Shown here piece after piece: positions 1-12,100 of a stretch of 64,000 nt of DNA. Position numbers and translations under genes: made by a program. Every line of letters begins with the position of its first letter. The first letter of the stretch is position 1. Location of the stretch: NCBI GenBank assembly GCA_947471745.1, contig CANJKZ010001148.1, forward strand, positions 193,501-257,500, read 5' to 3'. Below the pieces are notes generated by a model, which was given only the letters and a program-made list of their open reading frames with translations, did not search any database and had not been told where the DNA came from. The DNA is from Closterium sp. Naga37s-1 (taxonomy: Eukaryota; Streptophyta; Zygnematophyceae; Desmidiales; Closteriaceae).

Positions 1-123
1 CTTGCTTTGCTTAACACAGCCGTCACACACTTTGTTTGACGCATAGTCTTCTTCCCCCCAACCCCTTCCCCCCCCCACTCCTCTCCTCTCCCTCAACTCA
101 ACCCATTCACTTCGCTTCTCCAG

Positions 124-3100
124 TGCCATCCGTGGCCGTGTGGTGTCCGCCATTCTGCCCGAGAATCCCGGGCAGCCATCAAAGCTGGCGCCTGAGGAGC
201 GGGACTACGATATTCTCTTCACCGCTGAGACGCACAACTTCCCCTGTGCGGTGAGTGAAGAGCACAAGAGTGGGGCACGATTGTAGAGAGGGGTAGGGCA
301 GAATGATTACATGGCTTCAACCTGCCTATCTAACTAACCAGCTGGAGCCTCGGCAGCGGGACTACACATTCTCTTCACTGTCAAAACACAGAACTTGTGA
401 GTCGACTCAAAAGAGTTGACTTGTGAGTCGACTCTAAAGAGTTGACTTGTGAGTCGACTCAAAAGAGTTGACTTGTGAGTCGACTCAAAAGGGTTGACTT
501 GTGAGTCGACTCAAAAGAGTTGACTTGTGAGTCGACTCAAAAGAGTTGACTTTGTGAGTCGACTCAAAAGAGTTGACTTGTGAGTCGACTCAAAAGAGTT
601 GACTTGTGAGTCGACTCAAAAGAGTTGACTTGTGAGTCGACTCAAAAGAGTTGACTTGTGAGTCGACTCAAAAGAGTTGACTTGTGAGTCGACTCAAAAG
701 AGTCTCGGTAGCGGGACTACACATTCTCTTCACTGTCGAAACGCACAACTTACCCTTTGCTGTGAGTCACGCGGCTTTCCCTGCAAGTCAATGTCTCTTT
801 TGTGCGACATCAGCGCGACTACGATATTCTCTTCACCTCAGCTCAGTGTGTTGACGCCCACTAATCGTCGTCCTTGTTGCACCGCAGGTGGCGCCATTCC
901 CCGGGGCAGAGACCGGCGCAGGGGGGTCAAGTCAAATCAGAGTGCCTCCTCGTTCGCCGTGCCTCTGCCTCAGTGTGCCGATGCCCCCTTGTCTTGTTCC
1001 TTGTTGCACCGCAGGTGGCGCCATTCCCCGGGGCAGAGACTGGCGCAGGGGGGCGGATTCGAGACACGCACGCGACAGGTGTCGGCTCGCTAGTGGTTGC
1101 GGCTACTGCTGGTTACTGCGTGGGCAACTTGCAGGTGAGTGTTGGCTGGGTAAAAAGGGGAGGGGGAGAGGATGTGATGGGGAAGGGGGAGGGGATGTAA
1201 TGGGGGAGCGGGAGGGGGAAGAGATGTTGAGGTGACGGATTTATGCAGCAATGGCATGCACTGTGGTTGCTGACGCTCTGATTTATTGTGGGGTCGACTT
1301 GCTAACCTCTCCTCTCTATTCTTTTTGCCAACCTGCGCTGGCTCCTCCCGCTCACATAACATCAGATGGAGGGGCATGCAGCACCATGGGAAGACACCTC
1401 GTTTGTGTATCCTCCCAACCTCGCTCCACCGCTCCAGGTCAGCCCTGCACGAGACAGCATAGCATCGACCTTTCTTTGCTTGGCACACAGAAAATTGCAC
1501 CTCTTTGTCGTGATGAATGAATTTTTGTTTTGTTCAATCAGGAAGTACGACTTGTGTTGCCCTCCTCGCTCTCCAACCCTCCTTTTTGAGATCCTGCTCG
1601 CCGCCAGCGACGGAGCGTCGGACTATGGCAACAAGTTCGGGGAGCCTCTTATCCAGGGCTACACACGCACGTTCGGGATGCACACACTTAACCCCCCTTG
1701 CCCTCATCACCCTCCCCCTCCCCTCCCGCGCCGCTCAACATTTTGCTCCAGATCCTTCTTGATGCCAGCAACGGTGCATCGGACTATGGCAACAAGTTCG
1801 GCGAGCCGCTCATCCAGGGCTACACACGCACGTTTGGGATGCGACTGGCGAGTGGGGAGAGGCGGGAGTGGCTCAAGCCGATCATGTTCAGCGGGGGTAT
1901 CGGGCAGATTGACCACCGGCACCTTGTGAAAGAGGAGCCGGACGTGGGCATGCTAGTCGTTAAGGTGAGTCAATGGGAGTCAACGCTAGTCAACGCCAGT
2001 CAATGCGAGTCAACGCTAGTCAACGTGAGTGGGGAGCGGAGGGAGTGGCTGAAGCCCATCATGTTCAGCGGGGGTATCGGGCAGATTGACTACCGGCACC
2101 TGGTGAAGGAGGAGCCGGATGTGGGCATGCTGGTGGTCAAGGTGAGTCAATGGGAGTCAACGCCAGTCAACGCTAGTCAAGGGGAGTCAACGCTAGTCAA
2201 CGTGTGCGGGGCATTGGACAGATTGACCACCGGCAATTGGTGAAGGAGGAGTCGGACGTGGACATGCTGGTGGTCAAGGTGAGTCAGTCAACGCCAGTCA
2301 ACGCCAGTCAACGCCAGTCAACGCTAGTCAAGGCGACTGGGGAGAGGAGGTAGTGGGTGATCGGGCAGATGAACTTTTACATGGATGCTATATGTTCTGC
2401 GTTCTGCTCCCCCGTGGACCCTCCTTATAGGAGACCCCCCAAACCAAAAGTCATCTCGCCCGTGGACCCTCCTTATAGGAGACCCCCCAAACCACATTCG
2501 CACGGTCGAGGGTGCACCCAGTAGCATGGATGGAGTCTGTCAGTCAGCATTGTGTGTGTCTCCCTCTCTTCCCAAACCCCCCTCGCCCCCGCGCCTTCCT
2601 CCCTTCCAGATAGGAGGCCCGGCTTACCGCATTGGAATGGGCGGGGGAGCCGCCAGCAGCATGGTGTCGGGCACGCGCGACGCAGAGATGGATTTCAATG
2701 CGGTGCAGAGGGGTGACGCGGAGATGGCTCAGAAGCTGAACCGCGTGGTGCGCACATGTGTGGAGCTGGGCGATAAGAACCCCATTCTGAGCATCCACGA
2801 CCAGGTGAGTGGTGTCCAGGGTCTAGGTTTAGGATTTTGAGCATCCACGAAGAGGGTGTGGGATGCAACTGCAACGTGGTGAAGGAGATCATCTACCCGC
2901 AGGGCGCTGAGATTGACGTGCGACCATCCCATCTTGCCCCTAAAAGCTGTCCTGTGACCACTCCCTTCTGCGCTTTTTCCTCCTTCCCAGGGCGCGGGAG
3001 GCAACTGCAACGTGGTGAAGGAGATCATCTACCCGCAGGGGGTGGAGATTGACATGTGAATACCCCGCCCTCCCACTCCCTTGACCACTTCCCTCAGCGC

Positions 3101-6100
3101 TCGTTTCTCCCGCTGCTGCACTCGTTTCCTCCCACCCCCAACAGGGTGCAGGAGGCAACTGCAACGTGGTGAAGGAAATCATCTACCCTCAGGGCGCCGA
3201 GATTGACGTGCGGTCGATAGTGGTGGGCGATGAAACCATGTCGGTGCTTGAGATCTGGGGCGCAGAGTACCAGGAGCAGGTGAGGCTTGGGGGAGGTAGG
3301 GACTGCGAGGAAGGGATGGGTTGAGAGGAATGACGTGCGGTCCATAGTGGTGGGCGATGAAACCATGTCCGTGCTTGAGATCTGGGGCGCGGAATACCAG
3401 GAGCAGGTGTGTAGGGGTGGGGGGGGGGGGGGGGGGGGTGATGTGCGGTCGATAGTGGTGGGGGATGAAACCATGTCCGTGCTTGAGATCTGGGGCGCCG
3501 AGTACCAGGAGCAGGTGTGTAGGGGTGGGGGGGGGGGGGGTTTGATGTGCGGTCGATAGTGGTGGGCGATGAAACCATGTCCGTGCTTGAGATCTGGTCT
3601 GGGGTGCGAGTACCAGGAGCAGGTGTGTAGGGGTGGATAATTGGGGAGCTGGTTATTGGACTGAGAGGAAGGGATGGGTTGGGAGTTTTGACGTGCAGTT
3701 GGTAGTGGTGGGCGATGGGACCATGACCGTGCTTGAGATGTGGGGCGCAGAGGACCAGGAGCAGGTGGATCAGGAGCAGGTGGATCAGGAGCAGGTGGAT
3801 CAGGAGCAGGTGGATCAGGAGCAGGTGGATCAGGAGCAGGTGGATCAGGAGCAGGTGGATCAGGAGCAGGTGGATCAGGAGCAGGTGGATCAGGAGCAGG
3901 TGGATCAGGAGCAGGTGGATCAGGAGCAGGTGGATCAGGAGCAGGTGGATCAGGAGCAGGTGGATCAGGAGCAGGTGGATCAGGAGCAGGTGGATCAGGA
4001 GCAGGTGGATCAGGAGCAGGTGGATCAGGAGCAGGTGGATCAGGAGCAGGTGGATCAGGAGCAGGTGGATCAGGAGCAGGTGGATCAGGAGCAGGTGGAT
4101 CAGGAGCAGGTGGATCAGGAGCAGGTGGATCAGGAGCAGGTGGATCAGGAGCAGGTGGATCAGGAGCAGGTGGATCAGGAGCAGGTGGATCAGGAGCAGG
4201 TGGATCAGGAGCAGGTGGATCAGGAGCAGGTGGATCAGGAGCAGGTGGATCAGGAGCAGGTGGATCAGGAGCAGGTGGATCAGGAGCAGGTGGATCAGGA
4301 GCAGGTGGATCAGGAGCAGGTGGATCAGGAGCAGGTGGATCAGGAGCAGGTGGATCAGGAGCAGGTGGATCAGGAGCAGGTGGACCAGGAGCAGGTGGAT
4401 CAGGAGCAGGTGGATCAGGAGCAGGTGGATCAGGAGCAGGTGGACCAGGAGCAGGTGGACCAGGAGCAGGTGGATCAGGAGCAGGTGGATCAGGAGCAGG
4501 TGGATCAGGAGCAGGTGGATCAGGAGCAGGTGGATCAGGAGCAGGTGGATCAGGAGCAGGTGGATCAGGAGCAGGTGGATCAGGAGCAGGTGGATCAGGA
4601 GCAGGTGGATCAGGAGCAGGTGGATCAGGAGCAGGTGGATCAGGAGCAGGTGGATCAGGAGCAGGTGGATCAGGAGCAGGTGGATCAGGAGCAGGTGGAT
4701 CAGGAGCAGGTGGATCAGGAGCAGGTGGATCAGGAGCAGGTGGATCAGGAGCAGGTGGATCAGGAGCAGGTGGATCAGGAGCAGGTGGATCAGGAGCAGG
4801 TGGATCAGGAGCAGGTGGATCAGGAGCAGGTGGATCAGGAGCAGGTGGATCAGGAGCAGGTGGACCAGGAGCAGGTGGATCAGGAGCAGGTGGATCAGGA
4901 GCAGGTGGATCAGGAGCAGGTGGATCAGGAGCAGGTGGATCAGGAGCAGGTGGATCAGGAGCAGGTGGATCAGGAGCAGGTGGATCAGGAGCAGGTGGAT
5001 CAGGAGCAGGTGGATCAGGAGCAGGTGGATCAGGAGCAGGTGGATCAGGAGCAGGTGGATCAGGAGCAGGTGGATCAGGAGCAGGTGGATCAGGAGCAGG
5101 TGGATCAGGAGCAGGTGGATCAGGAGCAGGTGGATCAGGAGCAGGTGGATCAGGAGCAGGTGGATCAGGAGCAGGTGGATCAGGAGCAGGTGGATCAGGA
5201 GCAGGTGGATCAGGAGCAGGTGGATCAGGAGCAGGTGGATCAGGAGCAGGTGGATCAGGAGCAGGTGGATCAGGAGCAGGTGGATCAGGAGCAGGTGGAT
5301 CAGGAGCAGGTGGATCAGGAGCAGGTGGATCAGGAGCAGGTGGATCAGGAGCAGGTGGATCAGGAGCAGGTGGATCAGGAGCAGGTGGATCAGGAGCAGG
5401 TGGATCAGGAGCAGGTGGATCAGGAGCAGGTGGATCAGGAGCAGGTGGATCAGGAGCAGGTGGATCAGGAGCAGGTGGATCAGGAGCAGGTGGATCAGGA
5501 GCAGGTGGATCAGGAGCAGGTGGATCAGGAGCAGGTGGATCAGGAGCAGGTGGATCAGGAGCAGGTGGATCAGGAGCAGGTGGATCAGGAGCAGGTGGAT
5601 CAGGAGCAGGTGGATCAGGAGCAGGTGGATCAGGAGCAGGTGGATCAGGAGCAGGTGGATCAGGAGCAGGTGGATCAGGAGCAGGTGGATCAGGAGCAGG
5701 TGGATCAGGAGCAGGTGGATCAGGAGCAGGTGGATCAGGAGCAGGTGGATCAGGAGCAGGTGGATCAGGAGCAGGTGGATCAGGAGCAGGTGGATCAGGA
5801 GCAGGTGGATCAGGAGCAGGTGGATCAGGAGCAGGTGGATCAGGAGCAGGTGGATCAGGAGCAGGTGGATCAGGAGCAGGTGGATCAGGAGCAGGTGGAT
5901 CAGGAGCAGGTGGATCAGGAGCAGGTGGATCAGGAGCAGGTGGATCAGGAGCAGGTGGATCAGGAGCAGGTGGATCAGGAGCAGGTGGATCAGGAGCAGG
6001 TGGATCAGGAGCAGGTGGATCAGGAGCAGGTGGATCAGGAGCAGGTGGATCAGGAGCAGGTGGATCAGGAGCAGGTGGATCAGGAGCAGGTGGACCAGGA

Positions 6101-9100
6101 GCAGGTGGATCAGGAGCAGGTGGATCAGGAGCAGGTGGATCAGGAGCAGGTGGATCAGGAGCAGGTGGATCAGGAGCAGGTGGATCAGGAGCAGGTGGAT
6201 CAGGAGCAGGTGGATCAGGAGCAGGTGGATCAGGAGCAGGTGGACCAGGAGCAGGTGGATCAGGAGCAGGTGGATCAGGAGCAGGTGGATCAGGAGCAGG
6301 TGGATCAGGAGCAGGTGGATCAGGAGCAGGTGGATCAGGAGCAGGTGGATCAGGAGCAGGTGGATCAGGAGCAGGTGGATCAGGAGCAGGTGGATCAGGA
6401 GCAGGTGGATCAGGAGCAGGTGGATCAGGACAGGAGCAGGTGGATCAGGAGCAGGTGGATCAGGAGCAGGTGGATCAGGAGCAGGTGGATCAGGAGCAGG
6501 TGGATCAGGAGCAGGTGGATCAGGAGCAGGTGGATCAGGAGCAGGTGGATCAGGAGCAGGTGGATCAGGAGCAGGTGGATCAGGAGCAGGTGGATCAGGA
6601 GCAGGTGGATCAGGAGCAGGTGGATCAGGAGCAGGTGGATCAGGAGCAGGTGGATCAGGAGCAGGTGGATCAGGAGCAGGTGGATCAGGAGCAGGTGGAT
6701 CAGGAGCAGGTGGATCAGGAGCAGGTGGATCAGGAGCAGGTGGATCAGGAGCAGGTGGATCAGGAGCAGGTGGATCAGGAGCAGGTGGATCAGGAGCAGG
6801 TGGATCAGGAGCAGGTGGATGGATCAGGAGCAGGTGGATCAGGAGCAGGTGGATCAGGAGCAGGTGGATCAGGAGCAGGTGGATCAGGAGCAGGTGGATC
6901 AGGAGCAGGTGGATCAGGAGCAGGTGGATCAGGAGCAGGTGGATCAGGAGCAGGTGGATCAGGAGCAGGTGGATCAGGAGCAGGTGGATCAGGAGCAGGT
7001 GGATCAGGAGCAGGTGGATCAGGAGCAGGTGGATCAGGAGCAGGTGGATCAGGAGCAGGTGGATCAGGAGCAGGTGGATCAGGAGCAGGTGGATCAGGAG
7101 CAGGTGGATCAGGAGCAGGTGGATCAGGAGCAGGTGGATCAGGAGCAGGTGGATCAGGAGCAGGTGGATCAGGAGCAGGTGGATCAGGAGCAGGTGGATC
7201 AGGAGCAGGTGGATCAGGAGCAGGTGGATCAGGAGCAGGTGGATCAGGAGCAGGTGGATCAGGAGCAGGTGGATCAGGAGCAGGTGGATCAGGAGCAGGT
7301 GGATCAGGAGCAGGTGGACCAGGAGCAGGTGGATCAGGAGCAGGTGGATCAGGAGCAGGTGGATCAGGAGCAGGTGGATCAGGAGCAGGTGGATCAGGAG
7401 CAGGTGGATCAGGAGCAGGTGGATCAGGAGCAGGTGGATCAGGAGCAGGTGGACCAGGAGCAGGTGGATCCAGGAGCAGGTGGATCAGGAGCAGGTGGAT
7501 CAGGAGCAGGTGGATCAGGAGCAGGTGGATCAGGAGCAGGTGGACCAGGAGCAGGTGGATCAGGAGCAGGTGGATCAGGAGCAGGTGGATCAGGAGCAGG
7601 TGGATCAGGAGCAGGTGGATCAGGAGCAGGTGGATCAGGAGCAGGTGGATCAGGAGCAGGTGGATCAGGAGCAGGTGGATCAGGAGCAGGTGGACCAGGA
7701 GCAGGTGGATCAGGAGCAGGTGGATCAGGAGCAGGTGGATCAGGAGCAGGTGGACCAGGAGCAGGTGGATCAGGAGCAGGTGGATCAGGAGCAGGTGGAT
7801 CAGGAGCAGGTGGACCAGGAGCAGGTGGATCAGGAGCAGGTGGATCAGGAGCAGGTGGATCAGGAGCAGGTGGATCAGGAGCAGGTGGACCAGGAGCAGG
7901 TGGATCAGGAGCAGGTGGATCAGGAGCAGGTGGATCAGGAGCAGGTGGACCAGGAGCAGGTGGATCAGGAGCAGGTGGATCAGGAGCAGGTGGATCAGGA
8001 GCAGGTGGATCAGGAGCAGGTGGATCAGGAGCAGGTGGATCAGGAGCAGGTGGATCAGGAGCAGGTGGATCAGGAGCAGGTGGATCAGGAGCAGGTGGAT
8101 CAGGAGCAGGTGGATCAGGAGCAGGTGGATCAGGAGCAGGTGGATCAGGAGCAGGTGGATCAGGAGCAGGTGGATCAGGAGCAGGTGGATCAGGAGCAGG
8201 TGGATCAGGAGCAGGTGGATCAGGAGCAGGTGGATCAGGAGCAGGTGGATCAGGAGCAGGTGGATCAGGAGCAGGTGGATCAGGAGCAGGTGGATCAGGA
8301 GCAGGTGGATCAGGAGCAGGTGGACTGGATCAGGAGCAGGTGGATCAGGAGCAGGTGGATCAGGAGCAGGTGGATCAGGAGCAGGTGGATCAGGAGCAGG
8401 TGGATCAGGAGCAGGTGGATCAGGAGCAGGTGGATCAGGAGCAGGTGGATCAGGAGCAGGTGGATCAGGAGCAGGTGGATCAGGAGCAGGTGGATCAGGA
8501 GCAGGTGGATCAGGAGCAGGTGGATCAGGAGCAGGTGGATCAGGAGCAGGTGGATCAGGAGCAGGTGGATCAGGAGCAGGTGGATCAGGAGCAGGTGGAT
8601 CAGGAGCAGGTGGATCAGGAGCAGGTGGATCAGGAGCAGGTGGATCAGGAGCAGGTGGATCAGGAGCAGGTGGATCAGGAGCAGGTGGATCAGGAGCAGG
8701 TGGATCAGGAGCAGGTGGATCAGGAGCAGGTGGATCAGGAGCAGGTGGATCAGGAGCAGGTGGATCAGGAGCAGGTGGATCAGGAGCAGGTGGATCAGGA
8801 GCAGGTGGATCAGGAGCAGGTGGATCAGGAGCAGGTGGATCAGGAGCAGGTGGATCAGGAGCAGGTGGATCAGGAGCAGGTGGATCAGGAGCAGGTGGAT
8901 CAGGAGCAGGTGGATCAGGAGCAGGTGGATCAGGAGCAGGTGGATCAGGAGCAGGTGGATCAGGAGCAGGTGGATCAGGAGCAGGTGGATCAGGAGCAGG
9001 TGGATCAGGAGCAGGTGGATCAGGAGCAGGTGGATCAGGAGCAGGTGGATCAGGAGCAGGTGGATCAGGAGCAGGTGGATCAGGAGCAGGTGGATCAGGA

Positions 9101-12100
9101 GCAGGTGGATCAGGAGCAGGTGGATCAGGAGCAGGTGGATCAGGAGCAGGTGGATCAGGAGCAGGTGGATCAGGAGCAGGTGGATCAGGAGCAGGTGGAT
9201 CAGGAGCAGGTGGATCAGGAGCAGGTGGATCAGGAGCAGGTGGATCAGGAGCAGGTGGATCAGGAGCAGGTGGATCAGGAGCAGGTGGATCAGGAGCAGG
9301 TGGATCAGGAGCAGGTGGATCAGGAGCAGGTGGATCAGGAGCAGGTGGATCAGGAGCAGGTGGATCAGGAGCAGGTGGATCAGGAGCAGGTGGATCAGGA
9401 GCAGGTGGATCAGGAGCAGGTGGATCAGGAGCAGGTGGATCAGGAGCAGGTGGATCAGGAGCAGGTGGATCAGGAGCAGGTGGATCAGGAGCATGTCCAT
9501 CCGCCTTTGAGTTGTCCCAAATGCCAGTCCTTCCTTCTTCATTTCCCTATCCCCACCTCCCCGCTCCCTCACTCCCCCCGAATCCACGCCCTCCTGGCGC
9601 GCCCAGAAAGCGAGGAGCTGTTGAGGTATATCTGGCTTTGAGGTTTCTCAAAAGCTCACCCCTTCTCCTTCTCTTCTCCCTACGCCTCCAACCTGTCAGG
9701 ACGCCCTCCTGGCGCGCCCAGAAAGCGAGGAGCTGTTGAGGTATATCTGGCTTTGAGGTTTCTCAAAAGCTCACCCCTTCTCCTTCTCTTCTCCCTACGC
9801 CTCCAACCTGTCAGGACGCCCTCCTGGCGCGCCCAGAAAGCGAGGAGCTGTTGAGGTATATCTGGCTTTGAGGTTTCTCAAAAGCTCACCCCTTCTCCTT
9901 CTCTTCTCCCTACGCCTCCAACCTGTCAGGACGCCCTCCTGGCGCGCCCAGAAAGCGAGGAGCTGTTGAGGTATATCTGGCTTTGAGGTTTCTCAAAAGC
10001 TCACCCCTTCTCCTTCTCTTCTCCCTACGCCTCCAACCTGTCAGGACGCCCTCCTGGCGCGCCCAGAAAGCGAGGAGCTGTTGAGGTATATCTGGCTTTG
10101 AGGTTTCTCAAAAGCTCACCCCTTCTCCTTCTCTTCTCCCTACGCCTCCAACCTGTCAGGACGCCCTCCTGGCGCGCCCAGAAAGCGAGGAGCTGTTGAG
10201 GTATATCTGGCTTTGAGGTTTCTCAAAAGCTCACCCCTTCTCCTTCTCTTCTCCCTACGCCTCCAACCTGTCAGGACGCCCTCCTGGCGCGCCCAGAAAG
10301 CGAGGAGCTGTTGAGGTATATCTGGCTTTGAGGTTTCTCAAAAGCTCACCCCTTCTCCTTCTCTTCTCCCTACGCCTCCAACCTGTCAGGACGCCCTCCT
10401 GGCGCGACCAGAAAGCGAGGAGCTGTTGAGGTATATCTGGCTTTGAGGTTTCTCAAAAGCTCACCCCTTCTCCTTCTCTTCTCCCTACGCCTCCAACCTG
10501 TCAGGACGCCCTCCTGGCGCGACCAGAAAGCGAGGAGCTGTTGAGGTATATCTGGCTTTGAGGTTTCTCAAAAGCTCACCCCTTCTCCTTCTCTTCTCCC
10601 TACGCCTCCAACCTGTCAGGACGCCCTCCTGGCGCGACCAGAAAGCGAGGAGCTGTTGAGGTATATCTGGCTTTGAGGTTTCTCAAAAGCTCACCCCTTC
10701 TCCTTCTCTTCTCCCTACGCCTCCAATCTGTCAGGACGCCCTCCTGGCCCGCCCAGAGAGCGAGCAGCTGCTGCGGTCCATCTGCGACCGTGAAAGACTC
10801 TCCATGGCTGTCATTGGAACCATCAGGTGAACACTCTCTTTGTACTCCTTATAGGCAGACTGCTGCTGTGCTGCGGTTCTTGTAACGAAGAGAGGCTCTG
10901 CATGGCTGTCATCGGAACCATCGGAACCCCTCACTCCTATCCCCCCCTCAATCCTGTGCGTCTCCCTCCGTCCCCCATCCCAGTGGTTCCGGCAAGGTGG
11001 TTCTGTTCGACTCCAGGGAGCAGCAGGAGGCAGCAGCAGCAGGCCACGCCCCGCCGCTCCCAGCAGTCGATCTCGATCTCGACAAGGTGCTGGGCGACAT
11101 GCCCAGCAAGCGCTCCATCCCCACTCCCTCTCACCCCTCTCCACCCCTCCATCTCGTGTGTCTCCCTCCCCTCCCAGCAGTGGACCTCGATCTCGACAAG
11201 GTGCTGGGAGACATGCCCTGCAAGCGCATTCCCTTCAAACCTCAATGTTTCTTATTTCCCACGCCCTCTCACTCCTTCCCCATTCAGTGGTTCCGGCAAG
11301 GTGGTTCTCTTCGACTCCAAGGAGCAGCAGGAGGCGGCAGTGGCAGGCCACGCCCCTCCTCTCCCAGCGGTCGATCTCGATCTCGACAAGGTGCTGGGGG
11401 ACATGCCCAGCAAGCGATTTGACTTCGTACGGGGCAACGACGAGAGGGAGCCTCTGGAGCTGCCCCCTGCGCTGACCGTTGTAGAGGCGCTCAAGCGCGT
11501 GCTCAGGCTGCCGTCAGTGGCATCGAAGCGCTTCCTCACCACCAAGGTGCGGCCAAGGGAAGGGATGGGATGCAGTGGGTATGGTATGGGTGGTGTGGAA
11601 AGGTGGACAAAGTGGGCAAGGTGCTGGGCGACATGCCCAGCAAGCGATTTGACTTCGTGCGAGGCAGCGACGAGAGGGAGCCTCTGGAGCTGCCCCCTGC
11701 TCTAACGGTGGCAGAGGCGCTCAAGAGGGTGCTGCGGCTGCCGTCCGTAGCATCGAAGCGCTTCCTCACCACCAAGGTATGGCAGATTGAAGGGATGCAT
11801 GCAGTGGGTATGGTTGGTGTGGGAAGGTGCACAAGGTGCTGGGCGACAAGGTGTTGCCCAGAAAGCGATTTGACTTCGTACGGGGCAGCGACGAGAGGGA
11901 GCCTCTGGAGCTGCCCCCTGCACTCACTGTGCCTGAGGCGCTTAAGAGGGTGCTCATGCTGCCATCGGTGGCATCGAAGCGGTTCCTCACCACCAAGGTA
12001 TGGTACGGCCACAGGTTGCGGATGGTAAAGCGACGAGAGCCTCTGGAGCTGCCCCCGGCGCTGACGGTGGCAGAGGCTCTCAAGATGGTGGTATGTTGAC

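Noticed and set aside
3633-9739. Three overlapping + strand open frames of about 2000 codons, and a 425-codon - strand frame with LLLIH repeats
   Set aside because: They result from the 15-bp array having no stop codon. Exons on each side join in phase across the interval without it, so I treat it as intron.
9585-10826. Regular repeats that look like a CRISPR array
   Set aside because: Units are head-to-tail identical, with no unique spacers, and match a nearby exon. The host is a eukaryote.
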